Notes: generated by a model from the sequence alone, not told the origin. DNA of 64,000 bases from Halobacteriovoraceae bacterium (GCA_002713145.1 PAVS01000002.1:1-64000); one strand, 5' to 3'; numbered from the stretch's first letter, positions 19,532-29,098 are shown. Translations and numbers: made by a program.

Positions 19532-19560
19532 CTTTATTTTAAATACTTAATATAGTTTGA

Positions 19561-19737
19561 TTAACCTTCTTGCTCGACTTCAGCATCATCTGTAGTTACA
19601 GCTGGTCCACCTTCTGTCTGCTCGCATTCTGCCCCACACCTAGGTTCATCACACAAAGAAGCAGCACCATCTTCGGCCATAACTGGCAGCGAAAACATCA
19701 TCATTAAAAGAGTTGTTAAAAGTAATAGTTTTTTCAT
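19561..19737 (-). CDS. Tiny secreted acidic peptide B with four cysteines
   Basis: A 58-residue reading frame with GAGGGA before its ATG. It starts MKKLLLLTTLLMMM, a signal peptide ending near PVMAED. The mature part of about 37 residues has four cysteines (SLCDEPRCGAECE: three of them within eight residues, counting from C29) and ends VEQEG. It is a paralogue-like partner of the peptide at 19052, sharing the ends but not the cysteine pattern. It is followed by a strong terminator and lies just downstream of the RHS gene. I know no family for it. Confidence 0.6.
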   Translation of the reverse strand: MKKLLLLTTLLMMMFSLPVMAEDGAASLCDEPRCGAECEQTEGGPAVTTDDAEVEQEG

Positions 19738-19756
19738 AATTATGTCCCTCGTTGTC

Positions 19757-21424
19757 TTACATGTTTAAGTTAACACCAGCTGGCTTCACTATTGCCAGAA
19801 GGTTTTGGAAAGCCTGGGTTACTTGTAAGGCCATCTTATGACCTTGCTCAGACTTAACCTGTTTAATCTCACCATAGTTATCGTAAGAAACGTTGATTTT
19901 ACCTACTTTCTGCATTTCAATCTCTACCGGCTTACCAAGTGAATTATACTTGAAAGCAAGTGTTCTACGGCTCTCTTTTTTGGTTTTAGCGTCAACTTCT
20001 TTATCCACCATCTTTTGAATCTTACCCTTACTATTATATATCAAGAGTATTGATTTACCGCGTGAGTTTTGTGCCATCTTAAGGTTACCCTTTCCATCGT
20101 ACTGGAACTGAGTCCAACCATTTTCGTTTGTAACCTTTTGAATTTTATTGTGTTTTTGATCATAAGCGATTTTTACAAAGCCTCCACGAGTCGAGTTTTT
20201 CTCTACTAATAAACCTTTATCGTTATATTTGAAGTTTGTGACGTGCTTTCCTCTGGCAATTTTTATTGGCAATCCACAACATTCTGAGTAAATCGTCTCC
20301 GTTTTGATACCGTTGATCTGAGTTAAAATTCTAAAAGTGTAGCGAGATCCGTCCCCACGAGTTTTTATTTCATACTCATAGCGGTTCGTTACTTTTTTAT
20401 TATTAAAGCCAGACTTTGTTACTGAGGTCCAGTAGTGGTCTTTTGGATTCTTACTATCAGCTCCATATTTATAGCTCGTGACATCACCATTTCTGTCTGT
20501 GATTTTAGAGATAAAATATGTTTTGGCTTCATAATCCATCGCCATCGAGTCTTCTTTCTCGCCTTTTTTGCGATTAGGATTATAGATAACTTTAACGAGG
20601 TTATGGCTTGAATCATACTCAAATCCATACTCATTCCCCTTAACGTCTTTAGAGTAAACCAGATCTTTTCCTTTATACTTGAAAAAAGCTTTTTTATCTC
20701 CAGCTGACCACATCTCTTTTACGAATCCATCAGGATACCAAGTAAAATAGATTTGTTTTGCGAATGAATCTTTAATTGAATATAAGTCGTTATTTTTGTA
20801 TTGAAATTCGATTTTGTAGTTGTTTTTATCTATGACTTTAGTCAGTTGACCTTTGTCATTAAAGAATTCTTTTTTACCATCATTTGAGTGGCGCTCAAAC
20901 CCTTCTTTAGTGACCTTAACCTCTTGAATACCTCTTTGGTTAGAGTAAAGAGTACTTCCATGAGCGATCTTTGTTTCAATATTAAAGCGTCTCGCATAAG
21001 CATGTCTCAGCTCAGCGTTATTGGTTAAACGCTCAAGAAGATTTTTAGTTGTTGAATCATTCATTGATTGGGATTTTTTCTTCATCACATCAACAATTTT
21101 CTGAGCAGCTTTCTTTGGGTCTACTGGGTTTTTAGGACAAAATCTTGTCTTTCCACCAGCACCATGCTCATGAACAACCACACATCCGTCTGGAGATTTG
21201 ATGAGTTTTGTTTCGAAAACGTTACCCCATCCAAAACCAAACCAACCGATCTCAGTTGACTTCGAGTTGTAGGTTCTTGTCATCTCAAGCTTTTTGCCTG
21301 TCCCTGGAACGACAATATCAGTGTACGAAATATAAAAGTTTCCGTTCTTAAGATTGACTCCAGCGTGAGCCGCGCTCATAAAAAGCGTGAGTACTAAAAA
21401 CAACATTTTTGATCTACCATGCAT
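19757..21424 (-). CDS. RHS/YD-repeat secreted protein
   Basis: A 555-residue protein with a signal peptide (MLFLVLTLFMSAAHAG), then NGNFYISYTDIVVPG and LEMTRTYNSKS, the opening block of many RHS proteins (DUF6531-like). It continues as YD repeats (FEYDSSHNLV, IAYDQKHNKI, FQYDGKGNL, VSYDNYGEI), which wrap into a beta-cocoon. RHS toxins are usually over 1,000 residues with a variable toxic tip after a conserved core; here the core and tip are absent. It may be a structural or surface protein. AAGGA stands eight bases before the chosen ATG. Confidence 0.85.
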   Translation of the reverse strand: MHGRSKMLFLVLTLFMSAAHAGVNLKNGNFYISYTDIVVPGTGKKLEMTRTYNSKSTEIGWFGFGWGNVFETKLIKSPDGCVVVHEHGAGGKTRFCPKNPVDPKKAAQKIVDVMKKKSQSMNDSTTKNLLERLTNNAELRHAYARRFNIETKIAHGSTLYSNQRGIQEVKVTKEGFERHSNDGKKEFFNDKGQLTKVIDKNNYKIEFQYKNNDLYSIKDSFAKQIYFTWYPDGFVKEMWSAGDKKAFFKYKGKDLVYSKDVKGNEYGFEYDSSHNLVKVIYNPNRKKGEKEDSMAMDYEAKTYFISKITDRNGDVTSYKYGADSKNPKDHYWTSVTKSGFNNKKVTNRYEYEIKTRGDGSRYTFRILTQINGIKTETIYSECCGLPIKIARGKHVTNFKYNDKGLLVEKNSTRGGFVKIAYDQKHNKIQKVTNENGWTQFQYDGKGNLKMAQNSRGKSILLIYNSKGKIQKMVDKEVDAKTKKESRRTLAFKYNSLGKPVEIEMQKVGKINVSYDNYGEIKQVKSEQGHKMALQVTQAFQNLLAIVKPAGVNLNM

Positions 21425-21499
21425 AATCGAATTCCTTTAGGTAAAAATCTTTATTCTCTATTGTTCATCGGTCAAAAACCTTGAGAACTTTAATAGAAA

Positions 21500-22495
21500 T
21501 TATACCTTAATGTTTATTATCTTCCAGATCACAAACAATCCTGCCACATCAAAGAGCAATGCCACCACGATAAATGTAATTCCAATAGGATGGCCCATTT
21601 TTTCAAAAAACGTCGGATCTGAAGAGCCAAAAAACATTGCCATCACAAATGGCATCATGAACATCGTAAGTGCCTGAAATTTACCTTGTGCCACAAAAGC
21701 AGCAATTTTCTGCTTAAGTCTTACTCGCTCCCGAATAATATCAATTATCGTATCAAAGACCTCGGCTAAATTACCACCAGTCTCACGAAGAATATTAATC
21801 GCAGAAACGAACATATTATTATCATCAGTGGGACATCTCATAACGAAATTATCAAAGGCTTCGTTGATGGGAACACCAATTTTTGTTTGTTGTAAAATTA
21901 AGTTGAATTCTTGGCTAACAGGTGGGGGGAGTTCATCAACAACCATCGCCATACTTTGTTGTAATCCTCGTCCCGCTCTTAGCCCATTAGCAAGTAAGTT
22001 AAGAGCATCCACCAGTTGAGTTTCTAATTTATTTATACGTCTTTTCACTAGAAAGTCCATAAGAGGTCTCGGAAGTTTCCAGCCTATAAAGCCAACAAGG
22101 GCTCCCACAAGTAAACCTAATTTGAAAAAACCCAGCAATGCAAAAAGACCAATGGTGATAATACTCATTCCGAAGGCCAAAAAAAATAAAATATAAGTGA
22201 CATATTCTGGTTTGATTTCAAAGAAAAGAAGCTCACATTTTTTTAGGATATAATCTCTAGTTCCAAAGGTTTGATCTTCAATCCATTGAAAAAGAGTCAC
22301 GGAGTTTTTATAACTAAAAAGAAAAACGATCAGTGCTAAAAAAATACTGATAATAATTTTTCCAGGCCCGTCGGGTGAATCACTGACCAAAAATGGTGAA
22401 AAAATACTGACCACCATATTTTTGAAACCAGGTGCTGTAAAGAACAGAAGCAAAAGCCCTAAAAATGCGCTGGAAATAATCACTTTTCTAAGCAT
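21500..22495 (-). CDS. Tad pilus inner-membrane platform protein (TadB/TadC-like)
   Basis: A protein of about 331 residues with the type II secretion F-domain: transmembrane segments near the N-terminus, a second pair around residues 90-130, the cytoplasmic helical core (ANGLRAGRGLQQSM, LRETGGNLAEVFD) and two C-terminal membrane segments. In Flp/Tad systems this platform couples the TadA motor to pilin extraction. I start it at the ATG at 22495, overlapping the previous stop by 8 bases with GAGG upstream; an in-frame start at 22537 has no better support. Tad loci normally have two such genes (tadB and tadC); only one is visible here. Confidence 0.9.
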   Translation of the reverse strand: MLRKVIISSAFLGLLLLFFTAPGFKNMVVSIFSPFLVSDSPDGPGKIIISIFLALIVFLFSYKNSVTLFQWIEDQTFGTRDYILKKCELLFFEIKPEYVTYILFFLAFGMSIITIGLFALLGFFKLGLLVGALVGFIGWKLPRPLMDFLVKRRINKLETQLVDALNLLANGLRAGRGLQQSMAMVVDELPPPVSQEFNLILQQTKIGVPINEAFDNFVMRCPTDDNNMFVSAINILRETGGNLAEVFDTIIDIIRERVRLKQKIAAFVAQGKFQALTMFMMPFVMAMFFGSSDPTFFEKMGHPIGITFIVVALLFDVAGLFVIWKIINIKV

Positions 22496-24599
22496 TTTTA
22501 AACAATCCTCTTGGTATCTTGGTACCTTTTCTTTCAATCTTTTCTATAAATTTTGGAATGTCACCAGTGGCCATATGCTTACCTTTAATCTTCCCTTTCT
22601 CAATACCATCTTGCTGGAAAAGAAAAATATCAGATAAAATAATGACATCCCCACTCAAACCTCCAAGCTCACTTACATGGGTCACTTTTCGAGAACCATC
22701 TTCGAGTCTTGATTGTTGCACAATCATATGAACAGCAGAGCTAATCATCTGCTTAATCGTGAGAGTTGAAATTCCTGCCCCAGCGTATTGCACAAGGGTT
22801 TCTAGACGAGACAAACAATCTCTTGGAGTGTTCGAGTGTACTGTTGTCATGGAACCATCGTGACCAGTGTTCATGGCCTGTAACATGTCTAGAGTCTCTC
22901 CCCCTCGACACTCTCCGACTACAATTCTATCGGGTTTCATTCTAAGAGTTTGTTTAACGAGGCAACGAATATCAACTCCTCCCTCACCTTCAATGGAAGG
23001 AGGTTTAGTCTCTAGTCTTACGATATGATCTTGAGGAAAGTTTAATTCGGCTGAATCTTCACAAGTTATAATACGTTCGTTTGCTGGTATGAAACCACCC
23101 AACACATTTATAAGAGTTGTCTTACCAGAACCAGTCCCACCAGAGATAACAATATTTCTGTGATTCTGAACAGCGATTCTTAAAAAATCCGCCATATTCT
23201 GAGTCATAGAGCCAAACTTTATAAGATCTTTATAGGTGAGTCTTTCTTCTGGGAACTTTCTAATAGTAATTGTGCCCCCATCCAACGCACAAGGATTAAT
23301 AATAGCGTGAACCCGGGAACCATCTTCAAGTCTTGCATCCACGTAGGGAGTTTTTTCATCAATTCTTCTTCCCACGCGAGAGACAATTTTTTCAATAACA
23401 TTGAGAACTTTTCTATTATCGGTAAAAACGACATCACTTTTTTTGTTTTTACCACCTTCTTCATAATAAATTTTATTAGGGCCTACAACCATAATTTCTG
23501 TGACATTTTTATTCGCGAGCAGATCTTCTAATGGTCCTAGAGCAAGAGCTTCATCCAGGATCTCTTTAACGATTTGATTTTTATCTTGATGGGAGTTGAG
23601 AATTCCCTTGGTATCTTCATTTCCCAAGAGTTTAACGACAGTTTCTTGGGTTTTCTTTCTAAGAATTCTTTTAGCATGTTCGTCATCACTATCTTGTTTT
23701 TTGAGATCCACTTCTTCAACCAAAGCCTTATGGATTCTAGCCTTTAAATCTACCCACGCACTGCCAGAAGATTTTCCACCACCAGAACTAGAGCTTGCCC
23801 CACCTTCAGTCGCTGGACGTTTTATATCTGGCTTTTTCTGTCGAGCTAAGATTTCTAGAACATTTTTTCTTTTAATAAGTGAGACGGTATCAATAATTGT
23901 CTTAGAAAAAGGTGTCGTTTTAGATAAAGCAAAAACAGGTTGCTCTTTTGTGAGTGAACTTCGACATGCATTATCATCACGATACACTTGATTAAGAATT
24001 TTTTTCTCGAGTTGTTTTTCAATAAAACCTTTATTGATTAGAGAGTTCTTAGGTTCAAATTGATTAAGCACCACTTGCACCATATCTTTTGGGAAAAGCA
24101 TAGTTTGCAATTCTTGATACATCCTTCTGGTTTGATTAATGGCCAGTAGATCAGGTGTCACCACCATCATGATCATGGTGGAATGCTCTAAAGCTTTGAT
24201 GGTTAAGTCAGTAAGCTCTGAGCCCCCGTCGATAATAGTAATCTTATATAAATTAGTGAAAGCTTTTAAACTTTTCCCTAACCCTTCAGCGTTAATTTGT
24301 TCAGCAACCAGAGGATCCTTAGGCATTCCAATAAAATCCACCCCCATTTTATGTTTAGTTAAAAAAGGAGCGAGTGTTCTTTTATCAAAAATGCCATTAT
24401 GTTCAGCTATATCTTTGATCGTTTTTTTGGCCTTAAGACCTGTGATGATGTCTTGGTCTCCGCAGGCCTTCATATCAAAATCTAATAACAGAGAGGTAGA
24501 GCGGTTATCAGAAGCAAACGCAAAAGCTAAATTAGCAGCAATTTGGGATTTTCCAACCCCACCTTTTCCACCAATAACTGTAATGATATGACCAGGCAT
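22488..24599 (-). CDS. TadZ-TadA (CpaE-CpaF) fusion ATPase
   Basis: One uninterrupted 703-residue frame holding two proteins normally encoded apart. Residues 1-245 are a MinD/ParA-type ATPase like TadZ/CpaE (GGKGGVGKS at 10-18, [14 protein letters not shown]), which positions the pilus at a pole; it lacks the receiver domain of many CpaE proteins. A Ser/Gly/Lys-rich linker covers about 250-285. Residues 285-703 are a TadA/CpaF secretion ATPase: Walker [10 protein letters not shown] (487-495), the Asp box CEDSAELN, Walker [12 protein letters not shown] and the His box MTTVHSN. The fusion ties polar localisation to the motor. It starts within TAATG at the secretin stop. Confidence 0.93.
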   Translation of the reverse strand: MPGHIITVIGGKGGVGKSQIAANLAFAFASDNRSTSLLLDFDMKACGDQDIITGLKAKKTIKDIAEHNGIFDKRTLAPFLTKHKMGVDFIGMPKDPLVAEQINAEGLGKSLKAFTNLYKITIIDGGSELTDLTIKALEHSTMIMMVVTPDLLAINQTRRMYQELQTMLFPKDMVQVVLNQFEPKNSLINKGFIEKQLEKKILNQVYRDDNACRSSLTKEQPVFALSKTTPFSKTIIDTVSLIKRKNVLEILARQKKPDIKRPATEGGASSSSGGGKSSGSAWVDLKARIHKALVEEVDLKKQDSDDEHAKRILRKKTQETVVKLLGNEDTKGILNSHQDKNQIVKEILDEALALGPLEDLLANKNVTEIMVVGPNKIYYEEGGKNKKSDVVFTDNRKVLNVIEKIVSRVGRRIDEKTPYVDARLEDGSRVHAIINPCALDGGTITIRKFPEERLTYKDLIKFGSMTQNMADFLRIAVQNHRNIVISGGTGSGKTTLINVLGGFIPANERIITCEDSAELNFPQDHIVRLETKPPSIEGEGGVDIRCLVKQTLRMKPDRIVVGECRGGETLDMLQAMNTGHDGSMTTVHSNTPRDCLSRLETLVQYAGAGISTLTIKQMISSAVHMIVQQSRLEDGSRKVTHVSELGGLSGDVIILSDIFLFQQDGIEKGKIKGKHMATGDIPKFIEKIERKGTKIPRGLFKNA

Positions 24600-26092
24600 T
24601 AGCGCTCTCTTCTTCTAAACTTTCGTCTTATTTCTGCTGTTCCCTTGGAAGCTGATTCTAAGATCTCTGGTGTCACAAAAATAACGAATTGATTTTTATT
24701 TGTTGAATAATCTTTACCGCGATACAAATTAAAAAGAGTCTGGGTAGCTGAAGCAGGATCATTGGGATCATTACTGGCTACAGTGGGATTGGGATCCTTG
24801 TCATAGGCAGTTAAGGATGCGGATTGAATCACACCACCGATGACAGCAGATTCTTTTGATTTGACCGTAATATTAGTTTGGATTTTATTCGTCGTGTTTT
24901 GAGGAGTACCGTTGGCAGCTGTTTGCCCTGGCAGGGTAACGTCCACAGATAAGTTTTTAAGTGTTACATTTTCCTCCGTTCCAATTTCTGGAGTTGTATT
25001 CACCGTAAAAGTAACACTCGCACTTTTAGCCACAGTATTTTCTCCTGAACCAACAGCAAAATCTTGCGAAGTGGTTTTTTGAATGGAGACGGGTCTATTT
25101 TCATTTGTCACAACCATCCCGGACTGGATCACACGGGCATAGCCTGCTGATTTGGCAGCATTTAGCTTAGGAAATAATCCGGATATAGTACCAGCAAGAG
25201 TTCCATTATTACTCTCCTCTGTGGTTAATCCTCCATCGCTATCACGCCCAAAAGATATAGATGCATTTGTACTTAAAAAAGGCTGCCATTTAAATGAAAA
25301 GTTTTTGGCATAGTTTTTAGAAAGTTCTACAAATTGAGTGGTTATCTTTACTAACTTTGCAGGGGGCTCAGGATCTTTCTTTTGATTTACGTTAATAAAA
25401 TTTAATATATTTCCTCGCTGCCTTGCCTGCACTCGTGCTCCCCCTTGAGCACTGGCCAAGCTTTGTAGAAAATCCACTTTATACGCATCCGCAATTTCTT
25501 GCGCTAATTTTTGTTTGTCTACACTATTCACTACACCTTCAAGCCAATAATCACCATTCACGACTCTGACGGTTACATCTTTCATGGCACTCTTTTGAAT
25601 CGCATCTTGCATCTCTCTTGCGATGATAAGTTGAGTTTGTCTTGAGTACTCTATTAGAACTAAAACATCTGGATATTGTGAGAGAACGATATTTATTTTT
25701 GCTAAATCAGCAGGAACGACTATCTCCCCTTCAACAATAACTTTTCCTCCGCGAATATTAATCTCAATTCCTTCCACGTCACCAATCAATTCACGTAGCT
25801 CTTTTACCGTTTGGGAATTACCGTCTGCTGTTACATTAACTAAAAAACGATCACGGATATCACCATTTTGATCTCTTACCGTGACAGAAGTTTTACCAGT
25901 TCTTATTCCTCGAAAAGTGATCTGTTGTTTTGCTCTAGAAACACTGACAAAAACTTTACTATCATCACCAATGGTCGGAGGTCTGCTATCGAGCTTATAA
26001 TCAAACTTTCTAATCTCATCGATACCTATAGCGAGATTCATGCTCTCTTCAGCGACATTAATATCTTCTTGGGCCATAACAGCCCAACTCAA
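24599..26092 (-). CDS. Tad pilus outer-membrane secretin (CpaC/RcpA)
   Basis: A secretin-family pore of about 497 residues in this reading: a CpaC N-terminal domain (residues 15-90), a BON-like middle part (VEGIEINIRGGKVIVEGE, VRVVNGDYWLEGVV), and the secretin core from about 240 with the VTLPGQ and FVIFVTPEI end. The TTG at 26092 gives a useless start, MSWAVMAQE, cutting a signal peptide in half. Upstream in frame lie hydrophobic codons up to ATA at 26128, eight bases after AGGAG, giving INKLNLFFFLLFLSWAVMA. The true start is probably that ATA, overlapping the cpaB stop. Confidence 0.9.
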   Translation of the reverse strand: MSWAVMAQEDINVAEESMNLAIGIDEIRKFDYKLDSRPPTIGDDSKVFVSVSRAKQQITFRGIRTGKTSVTVRDQNGDIRDRFLVNVTADGNSQTVKELRELIGDVEGIEINIRGGKVIVEGEIVVPADLAKINIVLSQYPDVLVLIEYSRQTQLIIAREMQDAIQKSAMKDVTVRVVNGDYWLEGVVNSVDKQKLAQEIADAYKVDFLQSLASAQGGARVQARQRGNILNFINVNQKKDPEPPAKLVKITTQFVELSKNYAKNFSFKWQPFLSTNASISFGRDSDGGLTTEESNNGTLAGTISGLFPKLNAAKSAGYARVIQSGMVVTNENRPVSIQKTTSQDFAVGSGENTVAKSASVTFTVNTTPEIGTEENVTLKNLSVDVTLPGQTAANGTPQNTTNKIQTNITVKSKESAVIGGVIQSASLTAYDKDPNPTVASNDPNDPASATQTLFNLYRGKDYSTNKNQFVIFVTPEILESASKGTAEIRRKFRRRER

Positions 26093-26124
26093 AAATAATA
26101 AAAAGAAAAATAAGTTTAGCTTAT

Positions 26125-26943
26125 TTATTTTCTCTTCTCCTCTCTTGCTTTCTTCTCTAAGAAATATGTTTTTGCTTCACCCGCATCATCATCTCCCAAT
26201 ACATCGTAGAGCTGTGCACTTGGCAGTCTAGATACGGTTTTATCATCGTTATTTCTAAGGGAGAGAAATATCCCCTTACTGGCCTTAATGAGAAAAGCCA
26301 TCTTTTGAACTTCATCAGGAGTAAGTTCAAGGGTCACCGTTCTAAAATTCGTATAAGTATTCAAATCGAGTTTTTTAATTTCATTTTCTATTTTCATTCC
26401 GGCCATAGGAATATTTCCAGTCACTCGTTTACCTGTGGCAAGAACATACACATCATGAAGAACAGTTTTGGATTTCATTTGCTCAATCTTTCCTCCGGCA
26501 TAATCAATGACTCCCAGGACATCCACTCTATCACCAGGTTTTAGCAGTTGCGCGACAGCTTCATCTTCCGACACTCTAATGGAAAAAGCTCTTTTTCCTT
26601 GATCAATTTGTCGAGAGAGACCTGTTTTACTTCCCGGATACAGAACACGAGGTTTTGTAATTTGTTCCCCCGCTTTAATGGGAACTGCCGCTATCGTGTT
26701 ATACAGATCTTCTTTTTTTGTGAAGGCTCCGGGTTGCACGTAATTTTCAGGAACCTTAGCAATATCAACTTTTGAGTCATCAATAACTTCGAGTTCATTA
26801 ATATCCATCTTTGCTTTGACAACAAATTTTGCTTCACCATACTTTGCAATGAACTTGGCTTCTTCACCTTCGATATAGGTTTGCACCATAAAGACGGCCA
26901 TAATGGCTATAACTAAACTGAGAGTAAAGGCTCTACTATTCAT
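26125..26943 (-). CDS. cpaB: Flp pilus assembly protein CpaB/RcpC
   Basis: A 272-residue periplasmic protein with an N-terminal membrane anchor (FTLSLVIAIMAVFMV) and an SAF-type domain (IPIKAGEQITKPRVL), followed by the RcpC part (AFSIRVSEDEAVAQLLKPGDRVDVLG). In Tad systems CpaB helps stabilise the secretin. The end is a basic, charged tail (KKAREEKRK). It immediately precedes the secretin gene with overlapping stop and start, which is the normal cpaB-cpaC order. Confidence 0.93.
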   Translation of the reverse strand: MNSRAFTLSLVIAIMAVFMVQTYIEGEEAKFIAKYGEAKFVVKAKMDINELEVIDDSKVDIAKVPENYVQPGAFTKKEDLYNTIAAVPIKAGEQITKPRVLYPGSKTGLSRQIDQGKRAFSIRVSEDEAVAQLLKPGDRVDVLGVIDYAGGKIEQMKSKTVLHDVYVLATGKRVTGNIPMAGMKIENEIKKLDLNTYTNFRTVTLELTPDEVQKMAFLIKASKGIFLSLRNNDDKTVSRLPSAQLYDVLGDDDAGEAKTYFLEKKAREEKRK

Positions 26944-27047
26944 ATTTTATCCTTTTTGTGAGCGGACTGATCTACCTAATATTTTATACTTAGACGCTCT
27001 GGTTTTGAATGTGGAAGAATTTCCCTAGCTTTACTCTACGAAATGAG

Positions 27048-27563
27048 TCAGTTAACAAGAAGGCAGGCATTACGATCGATCGCTGAGAGAGGTCCTGTGT
27101 AACCTGGATGGCGAAGATTCCCCCCATCATCTTTGGTATAGGTCGCTCCACATATCCCGTACACGGTTTGCACTCTAATAAACCTTGTGTTTGTTTCTGA
27201 GTATGCCTCACCACATTCATCTCCTTCAGCATTTTCAACCGGAAAGATAAATTTATAGCAGGGAGCCACTGGGGCCAAGCCTTCAAACCTATTCGCCCAT
27301 CCCATAATTTGCATCCCAAAAGTTGAAAAATTGTCAGTGGGCTCATTACCCGATCTTGATGGTCTGGGCAGGGTTGAGTTGTTAGCAGCTCGGTAATAAA
27401 AATAACTACGTGCTAATTTCTGTTGATTGATGGAACCATTTATTGCATTTCCCATAGAAAGAATTGAAAAATATAAATAAAGCAAAAAAGGAATAAAGAG
27501 AATAAACTCTATCAGAGCTTGACCTTCTTCATTCTGTATCGGTTTTTTAGCATCCATTATCAT
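27048..27563 (-). CDS. TadE-like minor pilin 1
   Basis: A 171-residue protein with a short charged leader and the TadE/TadG motif EGQALIEFILFIPFLLYLYFS (residues 13-33), that is, a glycine cut site, a glutamate at +5 and a hydrophobic helix for membrane insertion. The remainder is extracytoplasmic and holds five cysteines (C102, C116, C137, C166 among them), probably disulfide-bonded. TadE-like pseudopilins are processed by the same prepilin peptidase and needed for Flp assembly. The start overlaps the previous gene by 17 bases. Confidence 0.85.
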   Translation of the reverse strand: MIMDAKKPIQNEEGQALIEFILFIPFLLYLYFSILSMGNAINGSINQQKLARSYFYYRAANNSTLPRPSRSGNEPTDNFSTFGMQIMGWANRFEGLAPVAPCYKFIFPVENAEGDECGEAYSETNTRFIRVQTVYGICGATYTKDDGGNLRHPGYTGPLSAIDRNACLLVN

Positions 27564-28083
27564 ATAATGTTATATCCATTTGATCTGAAGAGCCTTCACA
27601 AACATTTCGATCCCCGGTCATAGCTTCGCAAGTGAGCTGCAAGCACGTTTTTCGCACAGGCTCTTTTCCCAAAAGAGACTCTGATAAAAGTTTTGCATCT
27701 TCACCACCTCCAATGCCTAGAAAGAGATTGGTAGGTTTTTCAAACTCTGCAGTGGTTCCCGAAAATAAGCCACTTCCCTCTTCAAAAGTCACCACATTAA
27801 AATCAGCATTTATATTGAACTGAGAGAGAGGATAAGACTCAAAGACTTCCTGGGCAACTCCCGCGGCACTTCCAATAGAGCTTCCTATGTCATTCCCTCC
27901 ATTATCATGGGTGAGATAAGTTCTTGCGGCCATAAAATTAGCATAATGAACTAAGTAGCCATCCGTATGATTAAAAGCTAATTGAAAAAAAAGAAAAATT
28001 GTACCCAGGGCGAAAGTCACCACCAATATAAATTCGAAAGCAACTTGTCCTGACTGGTCTTTATGGATAGGGATCGGCTGCAC
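27547..28083 (-). CDS. TadE-like minor pilin 2
   Basis: A protein of about 178 residues with the processing motif DQSGQVAFEFILVVTFALG after a short leader, then a soluble domain with four cysteines near its end. The start is uncertain: GTG at 28083 has GGGAAG upstream and gives a leader of normal length (MQPIPIHKDQSG), whereas in-frame starts at 28110 and 28137 have no ribosome site. It overlaps both neighbours and so is translationally linked. It is one of five small pilin-type proteins in this operon. Confidence 0.8.
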   Translation of the reverse strand: MQPIPIHKDQSGQVAFEFILVVTFALGTIFLFFQLAFNHTDGYLVHYANFMAARTYLTHDNGGNDIGSSIGSAAGVAQEVFESYPLSQFNINADFNVVTFEEGSGLFSGTTAEFEKPTNLFLGIGGGEDAKLLSESLLGKEPVRKTCLQLTCEAMTGDRNVCEGSSDQMDITLYDNGC

Positions 28084-28363
28084 TGAAAAACTTCCCGTTA
28101 TAAGATTCATGACTGCTACCAGAATAATTTGGAGCACTTGATGGAGTGTTTCTTACAAATCCATGTCTGTAAGAAAACTCTAGCTGCTGTCTATATGTTT
28201 CGGCGATCATACCATTCTCACCGAAGATGCGATTAAATCCATTACTATTTAATATAGCAAAAACCAGAGATGTCACAACCGCAAAGAGCAATATGTATTC
28301 AACGGTTGATTGACCTTTTTGATCACTTTTCAAAGGAAATATTTTATTCCTGTAAATATCCAT
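28061..28363 (-). CDS. Flp/TadE-like small pilin
   Basis: A 100-residue protein with a charged leader and the Flp signature KGQSTVEYILLFAVVTSLV (cleavage after the glycine, Glu at +5, Tyr at +6), then a short Asn/Ser-rich tail. It is longer than a typical Flp major pilin (50-70 residues) and shorter than TadE, so it is probably a minor subunit. Its start overlaps the prepilin peptidase gene by 34 bases. Confidence 0.8.
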   Translation of the reverse strand: MDIYRNKIFPLKSDQKGQSTVEYILLFAVVTSLVFAILNSNGFNRIFGENGMIAETYRQQLEFSYRHGFVRNTPSSAPNYSGSSHESYNGKFFSAADPYP

Positions 28364-28830
28364 GTGATTAGTATAACAGGGGCATAGGCAAATTTAGTAC
28401 CGAAGCAAGATTTTACCCCTTGGAGATCTTTTTGTTTGAGAGCTGCCACCAACTGAACTCTTTTCGTGATGATATTTCTAAAGAAAAACAAAACCCCGAT
28501 GATGACCGTTGAGATTAATAAATAAAAGAAGACCAGATCTTGCATCTCATACGGGATAATAAGAAAGAAAGACGCTAGAAATTTTGAGTCTCCTCCTCCC
28601 ATAATTTTCAACAAATAGAGCAAAAAACCTACGAATATAAAGACTATTGAATATTGAAAACTTACAAAGCTTAAAATATAGATTTGAGGCAAAGTTACAA
28701 ATAAAACAATGGCCAAAATAATATTTAAGAGGCTCCAGAAATTTTTAATTTTTTTATATTTAATATCCAGGTAAGTTACAAAGATAACTTCAATGAGGAT
28801 GAAAACATACATATGAGCAGGAATGCTCAT
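28330..28830 (-). CDS. cpaA: Prepilin peptidase, TadV/CpaA type
   Basis: A 166-residue membrane protein of the A24 aspartic peptidase family. The first catalytic aspartate lies in TYLDIKYKKI and the second in KIMGGGDSKF. Five or more hydrophobic segments are visible, and the large N-methyltransferase domain of PilD is absent, as is usual for Tad peptidases. It should cleave the Flp- and TadE-type leaders encoded around it. It overlaps the pilin gene upstream by 4 bases. Confidence 0.93.
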   Translation of the reverse strand: MSIPAHMYVFILIEVIFVTYLDIKYKKIKNFWSLLNIILAIVLFVTLPQIYILSFVSFQYSIVFIFVGFLLYLLKIMGGGDSKFLASFFLIIPYEMQDLVFFYLLISTVIIGVLFFFRNIITKRVQLVAALKQKDLQGVKSCFGTKFAYAPVILITWIFTGIKYFL

Positions 28831-29045
28831 TGGCGATAACCGTTGTAATAAGTTTTATAAAAACAGTCTTCCTCACAAACACCGGTGGATAAACTATAAG
28901 TTAAGACATGACCAAGGTTTCCCACTTGGCCCGTCATGAAGTTGGTAAACCCCATGACCAATTGATATGATAATGTTAGCAGAAATAAAATTAAAAATAG
29001 GTACTCCACGGTCGCTTGACCGCGGGCGTTTATAGATACACTCAT
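28827..29045 (-). CDS. Flp-like pilin with C-terminal cysteines
   Basis: A 72-residue protein with a nine-residue leader ending in RG, then QATVEYLFLILFLLTLS, the Flp type of processing site and helix. The tail has GVCEEDCFYKTYY, two cysteines that could form a small loop. It is a second Flp-type subunit next to the likely major pilin at 29099. The start overlaps nothing upstream and is 53 bases from the next pilin. Confidence 0.8.
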   Translation of the reverse strand: MSVSINARGQATVEYLFLILFLLTLSYQLVMGFTNFMTGQVGNLGHVLTYSLSTGVCEEDCFYKTYYNGYRQ

Positions 29046-29098
29046 ATATTAAGTGTACTTATTTGAAGGATTTTGCAACTTACTAGGTAATTAGTTCC

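Noticed and set aside
23596-24591. Two plus-strand frames opposite the TadZ-TadA gene
   Set aside because: They are antisense to conserved ATPase domains and lack ribosome sites.
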